Assembly (NCBI GenBank): GCA_964019155.1
Contig: OZ025239.1
Span: 7,321,169-7,385,168, forward strand
From: Osedax fenrisi
Lineage: Eukaryota; Annelida; Polychaeta; Sabellida; Siboglinidae
Reading direction: 5' to 3'
DNA: 64,000 nt
The translations under genes were made by a program, and so were the position numbers. This document shows positions 45,497 through 55,909 of this stretch, piece after piece. Each line of letters starts with the position of its first letter. Positions within the stretch are counted from its first letter, which is position 1. Below the pieces are notes generated by a model. It was given only the letters and a program-made list of their open reading frames with translations. It did no database searches and was not told the origin of the DNA.

Positions 45497-48400
45497 ACAC
45501 ACACAATTATATATATTTATATATATATATATATATATTTATTTTTCAAATGTCTTTGAAATATAATATTCAAAGCAAAGTAATTCCCTCGAGGGAAAAT
45601 ATTTAAATTTATAAAAATTATTAAATATTATATACAAAATGTTATGAATCAATAATTCCAATAAATTATACAATTTAATGTTAATGCTTTTCAATAACTT
45701 TAATATTATGTATTGCCGTAATTGATATTAAAATGTAAAATATATATTTTACAATAATTTAACAATAATATCATTTTAGATATATCCGAATAATGTATAA
45801 TAATTAATGAACTTTATCATACATTCACCTACCTATTTTTACTCTGATCACTGTAAGTAATGCTATCCGCATTGTGTTGTGTGGATTCACTGAGCCTATC
45901 GTTAATCGAGGTCATGGAGTTCGCTAATTTCCGGTTCATATTTTGTAGGTGAAGATGTTGCGTTTTAAATTTCTCTGATATTTCGTTTAGTTCTGCTATT
46001 GTCTACAAATCATGGATCTTCGTTATCATTATTATGAGTATGTATACAGTCCATATACCACATAGAGTCTAGGTCCTAGACAGTAACAATATATTTATTA
46101 TTTCAATAAATAGAATGCTATATAGAATATAGTGATAGTGATAGTGATATTGATAGTGATAGTGGTAGTGGTAGTGGTAGTGATAGTGATAGTGATAGTG
46201 GTAGTGGTAGTGGTAGTGGTAGTGATAGTGGTAGTGATAGTGATAAACATAATCATCATAATCAAAATATTAAAAATTATATAATAATATATGTATTAAT
46301 GTTAACGTTAATGTTAATAACTATAGTTATGTTAATTTAGTATATACCACTACTTTTTAATATTTTGATTATGATGATTATGTTTATCACTATCACTATC
46401 ACTATCACTACCACTACTACTACTATTACCACTATCACTACCACTATCACTATCACTACCACTACCACTACCACTATCACTATCACTATCACTATCACTA
46501 CCTCTATCACTATCACTACCACTACCACTACCACTACCACTACCACTACCACTACCACTATCGCTATCACTATCACTATCACTATCACTATCACCAGGTT
46601 AGATTGTGTACTATAATACTATTATGTATACATATAATAGTGTACTATGTGCACATTGATAGACATTTAAATTTGGATTTAATTTCTATTATAATATAAT
46701 TTATTTCGCTAGAAATATTCTAACAATAGAATATATTCTATACTAGATAGGGCTACTATAGATAGGGGTAATACTATAGTTAAATATTAAAACCTTTTTG
46801 ATAAGATTAAGTTCTCTGTGGATATCATTTAAAGTAAATTTGCCAGCTGTTGACGATACCTTCAGTTTGTGTACTTCTCTCTTTATTAAAATCCACTCGG
46901 CCTATAAATATAATATAAATAACTTCTAATATTATATACATATTAATATTTACATATTAATTAATTATATATATACATATTAATATGATATATGTATACA
47001 TCGATATATATGTATATACTATATATATATAGTGTATAGGTAATATATTACCTGCATACTTATATAATATATTATTCTTATATTTTTCATAAATAATAAG
47101 TTAATTGAAATTAATTATATTGTTGATTAAAGTATACTATTATTAAAGCTAATTAACTACGTTAACTATTTACTACAAATACTCGTATAACGTGCCAACC
47201 TTCAGATCTCCTATCCTATTACGAAGCGTATTAAGTAGCTCTTTATCCACATTGGGCTTCATTTCTCTGGGCACCTTATCTCTGTGGGTACAATAGTCGC
47301 CTTTATTATGGTGTAACTATTACCTATATACCCTACACTTGCAGGCTGTGTAGGGTAACTATTAACTATATACCCTATACTCACACAACCAGGGATATAC
47401 GTACTCTATAAATATACTTGATTACACTGTATGCAGTAAAATATCTGTTCAGTGTATCTACCGTTATAATGTTGGCATTATAATGTACAATTAAATTACA
47501 TTTATCAGCACTCGCACTTTAGAATCAAATAGTATACCTACTATTACCTTCTATAGTATACGTATTATACTATAGTATATTATACTAGTATATCTACTAG
47601 TATAGTATACATACATGTCTACTATATAGTGATGCCGTAACGCTATAATAAATAATATACTTAATTTTACGAATATAAGAACCTTATTTTAGATTTTTTA
47701 TCTTTTAACCACGTGATGTCATTTCTAATATTCAGTATTTCGAATTTATTATCTTTAATCGCGATGTTCAATTGTGAATTACCAAGTTTCTGTTGCAGGA
47801 TTTCTAATTCCACCTATTTAATTATATATATATAAGGCGTCAGATACACAGTATACTAGCAATAATAACAGCAGATTTAAGTAATTATTAAAGCAGTTTA
47901 TAAATCAATTTTAATCAGATTTTCGAACATTCTGATTTAAAATATGCTTTAATCTAACTGATTTAAACGTTTTTAAAACATCTTTCTACTGCTTTAATAA
48001 TGAAGTATTAAATACTGATTTAATTCTGATTTAATAATCTCCACATATAAGATATATTTGCCTAGCAAACAATAATAGCATATTTAAATATGTTTTAAAG
48101 TAGTAATAAATGTTGACAGATTTAAATACTTATTAAGACAGATTTAAATATATTATAAGATATCGGAGATTATTAAATGAGAATTAAACCAGACTATAAT
48201 ACTTATTTATTAAAGCAGTAGAAATATATTTTAAAAACGTTTACATCGGTTGAATTCAAGCAGATTTTAAATCAGAATGTTCGAAAATCTGATTAAAATT
48301 GCTTTATAAACTTCTTTAATAAGTATTTAAATATGCTGTTATAGTTTACTGGGTATATGACCCAGGTTCGAGCCATAATATAGGTATTAAAATAATATTT

Positions 48401-49483
48401 AGAAGTTATCTTATATAATTAGGTATAAATAAATGATCGGCTCTCATTAAAATTATGGAGGCCTTAACACGAGAGCGGCTTCGAAGGGACATTAGAGCCA
48501 TACAGTTATACGTGAAAAATTCATCTAAGTTCCTGGATGGGATGGGAACCACTAAATAAAATCACAATAAATATAAAATAACAATATATATGATATGTAT
48601 CTGTATATAATTGTGTGTGTGAGTTTATTTATGTATAACTTATGAATACAATTTCATCAGTACACACAATACTAATGACACTACTGTAACAATAATAATA
48701 CATGTTTATAATACTATAATAATATGAAATTATTAAAAACATATATGAATTTTAAAATATACATAAATAAGTTAACTAAGACAATTGTTTTTAGAATTGG
48801 CACGTTGTATACATGATATAATCTACTATACTACATAAGCTTAAATATATATATTTAGTATACTATAATTTTCCAAATATACTATTATATTCAGGATTGT
48901 TTACTAGAACTTGCTTTCTATATATATATATTGTACAAAAGTCGTATCAGATATTAATTATAGATCCTATATAGATAGTGTGAACTATTAACTACTATAT
49001 ATTATATAGTGTACAACAACTATATAGTTATACAATTGATGTCATACCAGGTCGTATAATCTAGCCGACACCCTTCAACATTATGCTTTGATGGATAATA
49101 ACGGATGCCCTATAGGGTTCTATAGAACACATACGGGACTTATTATCATTATACTTATAAGTGATGGATTACGTACTAATCAACGATGTTCCGCTGAAAT
49201 TGATGATGTATCATGCTAAATATTAAACTGTACGTGATAAACATATATTATGTATCGTATCTCATAATTCGGTTAATATAACTAATGAATTGAACACATT
49301 GAACATACGCGTGCTAACGTTAGACGTTAGGTTACGAGCCGAGATGATCTCTTGAAGCAGTTGCAGCTTCACCTTATCTATCTGATTATCGAGGCGTGAC
49401 GTGATGTTCACGTACCTCTTCTCCAGGTCTCGGACCTGCCGCACTATGTCCTGGTCCGGGGTCCACACCTGCACGGTAACCAT
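34858..49483 (-). CDS. Coiled-coil protein with fibrinogen C-terminal domain (FReD)
   Basis: Exons: join(49483-about 49283, 47813-47683, 47281-47200, 46901-46794, 46002-45833, 45384-45326, 42180-42072, 40906-40775, 40296-40157, 36140-35984, 34969-34858). All GT-AG junctions from 47813 onward agree in phase. The N-terminal half is helical and heptad-like (RDLEKRYVNITSRLDNQIDK, LEILQQKLG). The C-terminal ~216 residues form a complete fibrinogen-related domain from DCDEIYKEGG to the stop, with four cysteines placed for two disulfides and the signature WWFNSCYSANLNG. Relatives such as ficolins, angiopoietins and tachylectins are secreted, trimerise by their coiled coils and bind glycans or receptors; that role here is inferred. 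Three N-glycosylation sequons in the first exon (NIT, NLT, NVS) suggest export, but no signal peptide was found, so an upstream exon is probably missing. Confidence 0.92.
35372..35404 (-). repeat. 33-bp block identical to 8415-8447
   Basis: Read on the minus strand this is TATAGCTTATTGTGAAGCCA followed by TTTAGGAGGAAAA, exactly as at 8415-8447 on plus. One copy lies in a TRPM intron and one in the FReD intron between exons 4 and 5. The flanks do not obviously match. Confidence 0.75.
35984..36140 (-). CDS. FReD exon 4: calcium-site region and signature
   Basis: It encodes DSLSYHDGMSFSTKDKDNDL, RRNCALDNNSGWWFNSCYSA and NLNGVY. STKD.DND corresponds to the family's calcium-binding loop, and the WW....C....NG pattern is the fibrinogen signature with cysteines 3 and 4. 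Acceptor is attacAG and donor is TG|GTACGT. Confidence 0.96.
36262..36365 (+). repeat. Dispersed repeat family R1, copy 2
   Basis: Similar to the reverse complement of 11318-11445 over ATTGAAAATGGTTTATTGAG, CAATACAATTCCTG and GGAGAGTAGCAGAGATTA. It starts ATTGAATTG next to an (AT)n tract, like a retroposon tail. Confidence 0.55.
36366..38990. other. AT-rich intron sequence, no further feature seen
   Basis: Part of the FReD intron between exons 3 and 4. Near 37500-37800 there is a run of loosely repeated AAATTATTTTCAAATATTTT units; otherwise no gene or element was recognised. Confidence 0.5.
39001..39181 (+). mobile_element. Short hAT-like MITE, 181 bp
   Basis: Left end TAGGGACGCTAGAACGA, right end TTGTTGCAGCGCCCCTA (imperfect inverted repeat). 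It is flanked by GTACCAAT at 38993 and GTACCGAT at 39182, an 8-base duplication with one mismatch. The body contains unusually long G and C runs for this window. Confidence 0.7.
39454..39495 (+). mobile_element. Minimal CAAAG hairpin element, 42 bp
   Basis: CAAAGATTTTGCGAAGC then ATTGCGAAGCTTTG then GAAAATCTTTG. Both tips are those of the CAAAG MITE, with an internal partial duplication of the GCGAAGC block. Confidence 0.6.
39527..39775 (+). mobile_element. tRNA-derived SINE, copy 1
   Basis: The head CTGCGTGGCTCAGTTGGCTA followed by AGGCGTCAGA contains a good A box (TGGCTCAGTTGG); the B box is lost here. The body (ATAAATAAATGATCGGCTCT, TCATCTAATTTCCTGGATGG) matches copy 2 at 48370-48560. It ends in an (AATAAAATAATAACAA)-like tail. 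It lies in a FReD intron and is not a functional tRNA. Confidence 0.8.
39928..40108. mobile_element. Palindromic MITE with 41-bp terminal inverted repeats
   Basis: The left arm CCAGCTAACAGTAAGAGCAG CATAATAGCAGCATAACAGCA matches the right arm ending TGCTTTTACTGTTAGCTGG with one mismatch near the tip. The centre also contains further GCTGCTATTATGCTG copies. It lies 49 bases from the 3' boundary of FReD exon 3. Confidence 0.75.
40157..40296 (-). CDS. FReD exon 3
   Basis: It encodes KQGTYRLRIDMWDWSGWKVF and ADYDNFRIDSEIDNYKLHIH, matching YELRVDL.D..G....A.Y..F.V..E.D.Y.L. The acceptor cacacAG|TAAACAG was preferred over the nearer aaacAG because only it keeps the frame. A 400-base GT-rich minisatellite begins about 20 bases upstream of the acceptor. 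Confidence 0.94.
40315..40715 (+). repeat. GT-rich minisatellite
   Basis: About 400 bases of GTGTGTGAGT, GTCAGTGTGT and GTGCGT units, including repeats of a GTGAACGTCAGTGTGTGTGA unit. It lies directly upstream of the acceptor of FReD exon 3. Confidence 0.95.
40775..40906 (-). CDS. FReD exon 2
   Basis: It encodes GWIIIQRRIDGSTNFNKNWV, then YKFGFGNPYGELWAGNDLIH, matching GWTV.QRR.DGS.NF...W..Y..GFG...GE.WLGN..IH. Acceptor is tatttcAG and donor is AG|GTTACA. The exon was found by domain gap and phase. Confidence 0.95.
40935..40986. mobile_element. Minimal hairpin of the GATATAAAGAAAGT family, 52 bp
   Basis: TATATATCATCGATATAAAG and its near-complement CTTTATATCGATGGTATATA are separated by about a dozen bases. 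The arm is the tip of the element at 14101-14600. It ends 27 bases upstream of the FReD exon 2 acceptor. Confidence 0.6.
41035..41978 (+). mobile_element. GGGGAAAGT MITE, subfamily B, copy 1
   Basis: Left end TA-GGGGAAAGTCACCGATTA, right end TAACCGCAGACTTTCCCC-TA, with TA duplication. The interior has GGGGTCGTTAATAGGAGAAG and ACCGACCCCCTCTCATATCT. It is non-coding and closely similar to 52149-53100. Confidence 0.82.
42072..42180 (-). CDS. FReD exon 1: start of fibrinogen domain
   Basis: It encodes DCDEIYKEGGRTNSIYQIQP and AFAENVYCEMLNG, the canonical first block of fibrinogen C domains (DC.E.Y..G...SG.Y.I.P, V.C.M). Cysteines 1 and 2 of the domain are present. Acceptor is aatgtAG and donor is AG|GTTACG. 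Confidence 0.94.
42231..42297 (+). mobile_element. tRNA-like head, SINE or tRNA pseudogene
   Basis: TATGGCTCAATGGGACAACC resembles an A box and GTATTCGACTCC a B box at tRNA-like spacing; the stems do not fold into a clean tRNA by eye. It differs from the SINE at 39527, so it may be a second tRNA-derived family. It is located in the intron just upstream of FReD exon 1. Confidence 0.45.
43118..43520 (+). mobile_element. LINE reverse transcriptase fragment (CR1/L2/Jockey-like)
   Basis: The plus-strand frame reads YYGVPRGSILSPIILAIYLL, then HYTLYADDIKLH with the catalytic YADD box, then WLTSNHLQLNATKSEIL. After a frameshift near 43430 it continues VNYLGITLNPTLDSGNHIT and a stop. GVP.GS, YADD and LQLN..K.E are reverse transcriptase domains of non-LTR retrotransposons. 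The fragment is truncated on both sides and dead. Confidence 0.88.
43560..43864 (+). mobile_element. GGGGAAAGT MITE, subfamily B, 3' fragment
   Basis: Contains TATTATAGGAGATCGCTAAT, TTACCGACACCCTGATTATT and a right end GTCGGTAATGGGAGACTTTC-CTC, all matching the right third of 41035-41978. The left part is missing. Confidence 0.7.
44337..44376 (+). mobile_element. Minimal CAAAG hairpin element, about 40 bp
   Basis: AATAATTTTGCGAAGCATTT followed by TCATTAGATAAATCTTTG: both tips of the CAAAG MITE with a few bases between. Flanked by TATATA on both sides. Confidence 0.55.
44649..44690. repeat. Perfect 42-bp palindrome
   Basis: GGGTTTATATTTTAGTTTGT followed by its exact complement to CCC at 44690, with no spacer. 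It directly borders the CCTAACCCT array. Confidence 0.9.
44686..44912 (+). repeat. Degenerate telomere-like minisatellite
   Basis: About 15 imperfect units of CCTCACCTAACCCTC, containing CCTAACCCT, the C-strand of the animal telomere repeat TTAGGG. Units vary in length from 13 to 16 bases. It lies in the FReD intron between coiled-coil exon 6 and FReD exon 1. Confidence 0.85.
44949..45035 (+). repeat. (CA)n-rich imperfect microsatellite
   Basis: Imperfect CACACGCATACATACGCACG tract followed by (AT)n at 45080-45126. Confidence 0.85.
45326..45384 (-). CDS. FReD gene, coiled-coil exon 6
   Basis: A 59-base exon encoding SGTDYDSLQHRVAELESELK, whose first codon is split with the previous exon. 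Acceptor is actttaAG and donor is AAAG|GTATGT (phase 1). The phase is exactly that needed for the fibrinogen-domain exon that follows. Confidence 0.82.
45444..45505 (+). repeat. (AC)n microsatellite
   Basis: About 30 units with one ATAC interruption, 60 bases upstream of the acceptor of FReD coiled-coil exon 6 in transcript direction. Confidence 0.95.
45833..46002 (-). CDS. FReD gene, coiled-coil exon 5
   Basis: It encodes TIAELNEISEKFKTQHLHLQ, NMNRKLANSMTSINDRLSES and a polar tail. Acceptor is atttgtAG and donor is AG|GTAGGT (phase 2). Confidence 0.8.
46128..46599. repeat. Inverted pair of hexanucleotide arrays
   Basis: A (GATAGT/GGTAGT)n array at 46128-46243 runs into a unique tail ending near 46276. 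From 46354 the reverse complement of that tail is followed by an (ACTATC/ACTACC)n array to 46599. The unique part (GATAAACATAATCATCATAA and TCAAAATATTAAAAA) is an exact inverted repeat. The 77-base centre is AT-rich. Confidence 0.92.
46794..46901 (-). CDS. FReD gene, coiled-coil exon 4
   Basis: It encodes AEWILIKREVHKLKVSSTAG and LNDIHRELNLIKK. Acceptor is tttatAG and donor is AAG|GTTTTA, phase 0 at both ends. Confidence 0.78.
47200..47281 (-). CDS. FReD gene, coiled-coil exon 3
   Basis: It encodes DKVPREMKPNVDKELLNTLR and NRIGDLK. Acceptor is acccacAG and donor is AAG|GTTGGC. Phase 2 in, phase 0 out, matching both neighbours. Confidence 0.78.
47683..47813 (-). CDS. FReD gene, coiled-coil exon 2
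   Basis: It encodes VELEILQQKLGNSQLNIAIK and continues to WLKDKKSKI, hydrophobic residues in heptad spacing. Acceptor is taaatAG and donor is AG|GTTCTT (phase 2). It sits immediately beside the SINE/MITE composite at 47834-48560. Confidence 0.75.
47834..48560 (+). mobile_element. tRNA-derived SINE, copy 2, split by a MITE
   Basis: AAGGCGTCAGATAC at 47834 and the B box GGTTCGAGCC at 48364 are the two halves of the tRNA-like head. The body ATAAATAAATGATCGGCTCT and tail TCATCTAAGTTCCTGGATGG match copy 1. The 5' end, including the A box, is truncated at an (AT)n tract. Confidence 0.8.
47849..48351. mobile_element. Long palindromic MITE nested in the SINE
   Basis: It starts CAGTATACTAGCAATAATAA and ends GTTATAGTTTACTG. 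The two halves pair over most of their length, for example GATTTAAACGTTTTTAAAAC near 47960 against GTTTTAAAAACGT..AAATC-like sequence near 48230, and AAAATCTGATT blocks. It is non-coding, about 500 bp, and cuts the SINE between its A-box and B-box halves. Confidence 0.7.
49283..49483 (-). CDS. FReD gene, N-terminal coiled-coil exon
   Basis: The frame starts MVTVQVWTPDQDIVRQVRDL in a good start context (taccATGG) and has GC-rich third positions, unlike its surroundings. The 3' boundary is uncertain. Phase 0 donors (TTA|GTTATA at 49282, or AAT|GTGTTC) join in frame to the next exon. The stronger-looking C|GTATGT is phase 1 and would need a further exon. The reading frame stays open upstream of the ATG to about 49528, so the ATG may be internal. 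Confidence 0.65.
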
Positions 49484-51090
<1,607 letters not shown>

Positions 51091-51094
51091 ACTA

Positions 51095-51902
51095 TTGAAT
51101 TGAATTGAATTGGATTTAATATTTATTTAGATACTTAAATAAATCATAAACGATTTCTCAAAAGTATATATATATAGAATACAAATAATAAAAGTATACT
51201 TTTTACCTATAGGTAAACAATACATACCATTAATAATAATAAAATAAAATAGAATAAACCTTAAGGAAATTCATAAATAAAATAATAATGACAAACAATA
51301 TTAGTATTACAGGTTACCACCTGAGATCAATTGTTGTACACATTTCTTGAATGTATTATGAGTTTGTATGAACCTAATATAGGGTGGGAGTGAATTCCAT
51401 AGTTTTGGATCAATATAATTTAGTGCCCGAGTATTTATTTTTGAGGGACGGGGAATAGAGGTAGATAGAAGATGAGATGCATGGTTTCTAAGTGATGGAA
51501 GGGAATATGTTTGTACTAGAGAAGCAGAAATATATGAAGGGCAATTTGAAGAGTATATTGAGGAATGAACAATAGATAATATGCGATAAGCAGAGCGTTT
51601 GTTAAATGTGAACCATGGAGGTAAGTGTTGGTATGAGGAAGTAGAGGAATGATCTCGAATACGTAGGTTATATGTTGTACGGATTGATGAACGAATAACT
51701 CGATTTAGGGGAGAGATAAAGTATAATGGAAGATTGATAAGGATTGAGGAAAAGTAATCTATACGTGAGAGGACAAGGGAATTAACTAGAGTTTTAGTAA
51801 GAGATACAGTAATTTATTTTCGTATTTTTCTAATTCTAAATAGATGATAATTTGAAGATTTAGTGATGGTAGTAATATGAGGAATGAAGGAAAGAGTAGA
51901 AT
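51095..51902 (-). mobile_element. LINE 3' end: reverse transcriptase C-terminus and tail
   Basis: Reading the minus strand from 51902, the frame runs DSTLSFIPHITTITK, one stop near 51823, then LVNSLVLSRIDYFSSILINL, PPWFTFNKRSAYRIL and ALNYIDPKLWNSLPPYIR to a TAA near 51312. This is the usual C-terminal part of CR1/L2-like retrotransposon ORF2 (LV.S.VLSRIDY, KLWNSLP..IR). About 200 bases of 3' UTR follow, ending in (ATTCA)n repeats at 51095, typical of such LINE tails. The 5' part is truncated at an (AT)n tract. Confidence 0.88.
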
Positions 51903-51938
51903 CAAAAAAATAAAAAGATTTAAATAATTTATACTATA

Positions 51939-51980
<42 letters not shown>

Positions 51981-52148
51981 TACTGTCATATTGAAAACTG
52001 ATAATATACTATAATGTATATATTATAGTATCCTATAGGATACTAGTATATATAGTAGTGCTATAGCACTATAGTATACTATTACGTAGGGTGGTAATAC
52101 ATTGTTATCAGGGAGTATAACTTACATATATATATATAACATATATAT

Positions 52149-53100
52149 GGGGAAAGTCTCCGATTACCGACCCCCTCCTAATACCGACCCCCTCTCGTAT
52201 CTCAGTAACTATAAGAGATATCAAAAAATGATATATACATGAACTGTTAGTAATTTAATGATAAATATGAATAAGTATTTTGTTTAAAAAAATATTTAAT
52301 CCTACTATTGTTATTTATTCAAATGTAATATTCTGTTTTAATTTTTAAATATTTGAATAATAACTTTTTTTAAATCATTGTAAATAATTTATTATTAAAA
52401 GAAGACTTAATACTGCACATATTATTGTAGATCAATACAATGTTTATAACTATTATAAAAATAATTTAATTTGAATAAATATTAACCAATATATCTTAAT
52501 TATAGCAACCCATATGAATTTCCTATTTCCGACCCCCTACATTACCCTAATACTGACCCTATGTGATTTATAATATCAAATAAAAATAGATCCGTATTTT
52601 ACTTTAAAATATGGCGTAGGTTATTTGTGTATCATTGATATAGATTTAGGATTCATGATTCCAGTTGATTATATAAATACTGATTAATAAAAAAATAGTA
52701 AATAATAATATAAATTATTTTAATACAATTACTATAAAGGTTAAGTTTAAATTTATTACTATTAACAAATAAATTCAATACAAAATAAATTGCGTGCATG
52801 TTAAATTAATTATATTTATGTATATCAACTATTTTTATTGGATATTACAATACTACAATTATTTATACCACGATTATTTTAGGGGGTCGGTAATAGGAGA
52901 AGGGGGTCGGTATTAGGCACATGTATCCGATTACCGCCCCCTGTTTATTCTTGTAAATATAATAATAACAACATTTTAAAATAGCTACATTATTCATTGC
53001 CATAATATTACCATAATTACAAAATTTCAAATAAATATATTTATATTGAATAAGTTATTACAAATAATCATTTAGGGGTCGGTAATCAGAAACTTTCCTC
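52149..53100 (+). mobile_element. GGGGAAAGT MITE, subfamily B, copy 2
   Basis: Left GGGGAAAGTCTCCGATTACC, right GGTAATCAGAAACTTTCCTC followed by TA. Most of its length aligns by eye with 41035-41978, including GGGGGTCGGTAATAGGAGAA. Confidence 0.82.
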
Positions 53101-53130
53101 TATATATAACATCATGTTATTAACATGTTT

Positions 53131-53183
<53 letters not shown>

Positions 53184-53461
53184 AATATAGTATACCAGGT
53201 ATTCATATAGTTATTCAAATTATTTATTCACACTTCTATAGAAATATACTCCAATACAAGTAGGATCTATTATTATAGTAATATATCGTATACAAGTAGT
53301 CTTATACGACTATATATATACTTGTACCCCCCCCTGTATGGTTATTTTGATTGACTCATTAGGTGTGCCCTAAGCGACACAACTATACGTATTGTATATC
53401 CCATATATTTAAAGTTTGTATTTGCCCTGGTTGTCAAAACCACAAAGATCTAACATTCTTA

Positions 53462-53538
<77 letters not shown>

Positions 53539-53714
53539 GTATGAGTATTATTGTCATCGCATTTTATATATGGTATTAAAACTAACATATGGAGAAAATA
53601 ATAATAAAAATATATTGTAGTATATAAAGGACTACTATATATACTACATATATACATGTATATAGTTTAAGAATGTTAGATCTTTGTGGTATATTTCATA
53701 TATATATATATATA

Positions 53715-53755
53715 TATGAAATATTTTGTGAAGTTATCCATGGGAAAATCTGTGT
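53715..53755 (+). mobile_element. Degraded minimal CAAAG hairpin element
   Basis: GAAATATTTTGTGAAGTTAT then CCATGGGAAAATCTGTG. It has the same layout as 23235, 39454 and 44337, but with more changes in the tips. Confidence 0.4.
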
Positions 53756-53781
53756 ATATATATATAATAAATAAACTAATA

Positions 53782-53812
<31 letters not shown>

Positions 53813-54134
53813 TATTAATTATGATAATCAAATGTATTAATTAATATAATTAATATTTAAAATTATTTAAAAATTAATTCATATAAATAATGTATATGAA
53901 TATGAGGGAAATATATATGTAATCATTATTATTGATACTGCCATTGTTTACTTCTCACACTATTAGTACTATAATACTAATGCTAATACTAATATATTTA
54001 AAATATAAAATTATTAAACAAATATATATAAATATATTCATATATTCATATATATATATATAATATAAATCAAACCTTAGCAGGACACGTATACTAAGTA
54101 TGTATTCTAGTATCATCGCACGACTAGATGATAG

Positions 54135-54200
54135 CACACACACACACTCACTCACACACTCACACACTCACACACTCACACACACACACTCACACACCGC
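54135..54200 (+). repeat. (CACT/CA)n microsatellite
   Basis: ACACACACTCACTCACACAC-type tract ending at a CCGCGG motif. Confidence 0.9.
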
Positions 54201-54310
54201 GGCGGAACAACAGGGGTCGCAGATGTCGCGCTCTCCTCCTCCTCCGCCGGTGCGTGTCTCCCTCGGTCGCGCCCCCTAGGGAGCGGGGTGATTATATGCC
54301 GCGCGTGCGC
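54197..54310. other. CpG-rich stretch, possible exon or promoter
   Basis: About 115 bases with many CG dinucleotides (CCGCGGCGGAAC, GTCGCGCTCTC, GGTCGCGCCCC, CCGCGCGTGCGC), unlike everything around. On the minus strand, acceptor ccctAG at 54276 and donor GCG|GTGTGT at 54197 would bracket 26 codons reading ETRTGGGGGERDICDPCCSA. It may be an upstream exon of the FReD gene or of another gene, or a promoter. Confidence 0.3.
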
Positions 54311-54971
54311 ACAAAGCAATTATCTAATCGACTTAATAGTTTGTGATTTGTTTTCTATTGCGTACATACACATACACGCGTACACGCGCACACATACACG
54401 CGCACACACGCGCACACATGAACGTAAGTCTAGTAATACTCGGGAACATGCGTATTGAGTGACAGTTACAAATACTATGGCATAGATAACTTATATAGCA
54501 GTATAATATACCATAGTTATATAGTATAGTATAATATAGTATATGAATATATAGTATATATGAAATAGTATTTCTCCCGATATGATATTACAAAAATATA
54601 AACTCATATATATATATATACACACACACATATATATATATCATTATTATTATTATTATATATATATATATACAAACAGAACACGTTAAAAATAAAATAA
54701 ACCAATATGCATATACACAAACAGAACACGTTAATAATAAAACAAACCAATAATATTACGAAACAAACAATATAATACGTATCACTATAATCTGTAATAA
54801 TAGTAAATTATTAATATTGTATTTTAATAATATAATACATTTGAAACATATATGTACAAAATATATATAAAACAGAAAATATAATACAGAACAAACAAAA
54901 ATAAACTAATACTTCCCATTTTAAAATCTGTAATAATTATGAATTATTAATTTTATATTATAGTAGAAGTA

Positions 54972-55898
54972 GGGTAAAGTAACCTAATACGGACACTTTA
55001 ACAATACATGGTTTTATGTAAATAACATTTTATGACTCATTGTTTTTATTCAAAAATTACAATATATTAATATTTTATGATTATAGATATTATTGTGATT
55101 TTAAAATTTTATTTAATCTTTTAATTCCATAGATAACGGGTGTATCCATATTCGGTACCCATGTCCGAATACGGACACCCTGTGTTATAATACGGAAACC
55201 CTATATACCACTAGATAAACTATATATTATTGATGAATCAATCAGACAAACTACAATTACATTATTTATAATTCATTTATGAACAATTTATTCTAATTTA
55301 ATTAGTTAATAATTTATTATTATTAATTTTTAAATTATTATTTTTTAATTAATAATACAATTTAAGTATCTAAATAATAAATTTTTTAAATGTATCTTTA
55401 TTGGTGGTATTACTATTATAACGTACGCGATTTTTATGAATATCAGAATAGTTCATATATGAAGCGTATACGCTGAGCGCTGATTGGTTATAGGGTGTCC
55501 GTATTAATAAATCTAGAGTGTCCGTATTAGGAACTTATATGACCTCTAGATATATGCTTATAACTTAATGAATATTTGATAACAAATATAGAAATTATAT
55601 ATATAATTTTAGAATACTTTATTTTTTAATAATATAATGTTATATTTTATATCTATACATTTGTATATTCTTTAGAAGGTTTTAAGTTGATTTTTTTTAT
55701 AAATTTAAAAACGTAATAAAAAAATCACTTTATTGAATATATCAGCAATATTTTGAATAATAAAAATAAAAAATACTTTTTTAGACTATTTATATAATTA
55801 TGAATATTGTATTAATAACATTTTTTTTGTAGGATTTATGGTTTTTGAGATACCGAGAGTGTCCGTTTTCGGGCACTGTCCGTATTCGGTTATTTTCC
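54972..55898 (+). mobile_element. GGGGAAAGT MITE, subfamily A, copy 1
   Basis: Left TA-GGGTAAAGTAACCTAATA, right TATTCGGTTATTTTCCCA-TA. It contains GGTACCCATGTCCGAATACG and several GGTGTCCGTATT motifs in both orientations. Confidence 0.75.
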
Positions 55899-55909
55899 CA
55901 TATATGGTA

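Noticed and set aside
45228..45506. 92-residue single frame running through FReD coiled-coil exon 6
   Set aside because: Its N-terminal part is (AC)n and its C-terminal part lies past the donor AAAG|GTATGT; only the 59-base exon keeps phase with its neighbours.
49020..49140. Possible extra coiled-coil exon between 49283 and 47813
   Set aside because: The only stop-free frame between plausible splice sites does not fit the phases of the neighbouring exons and has no heptad pattern.
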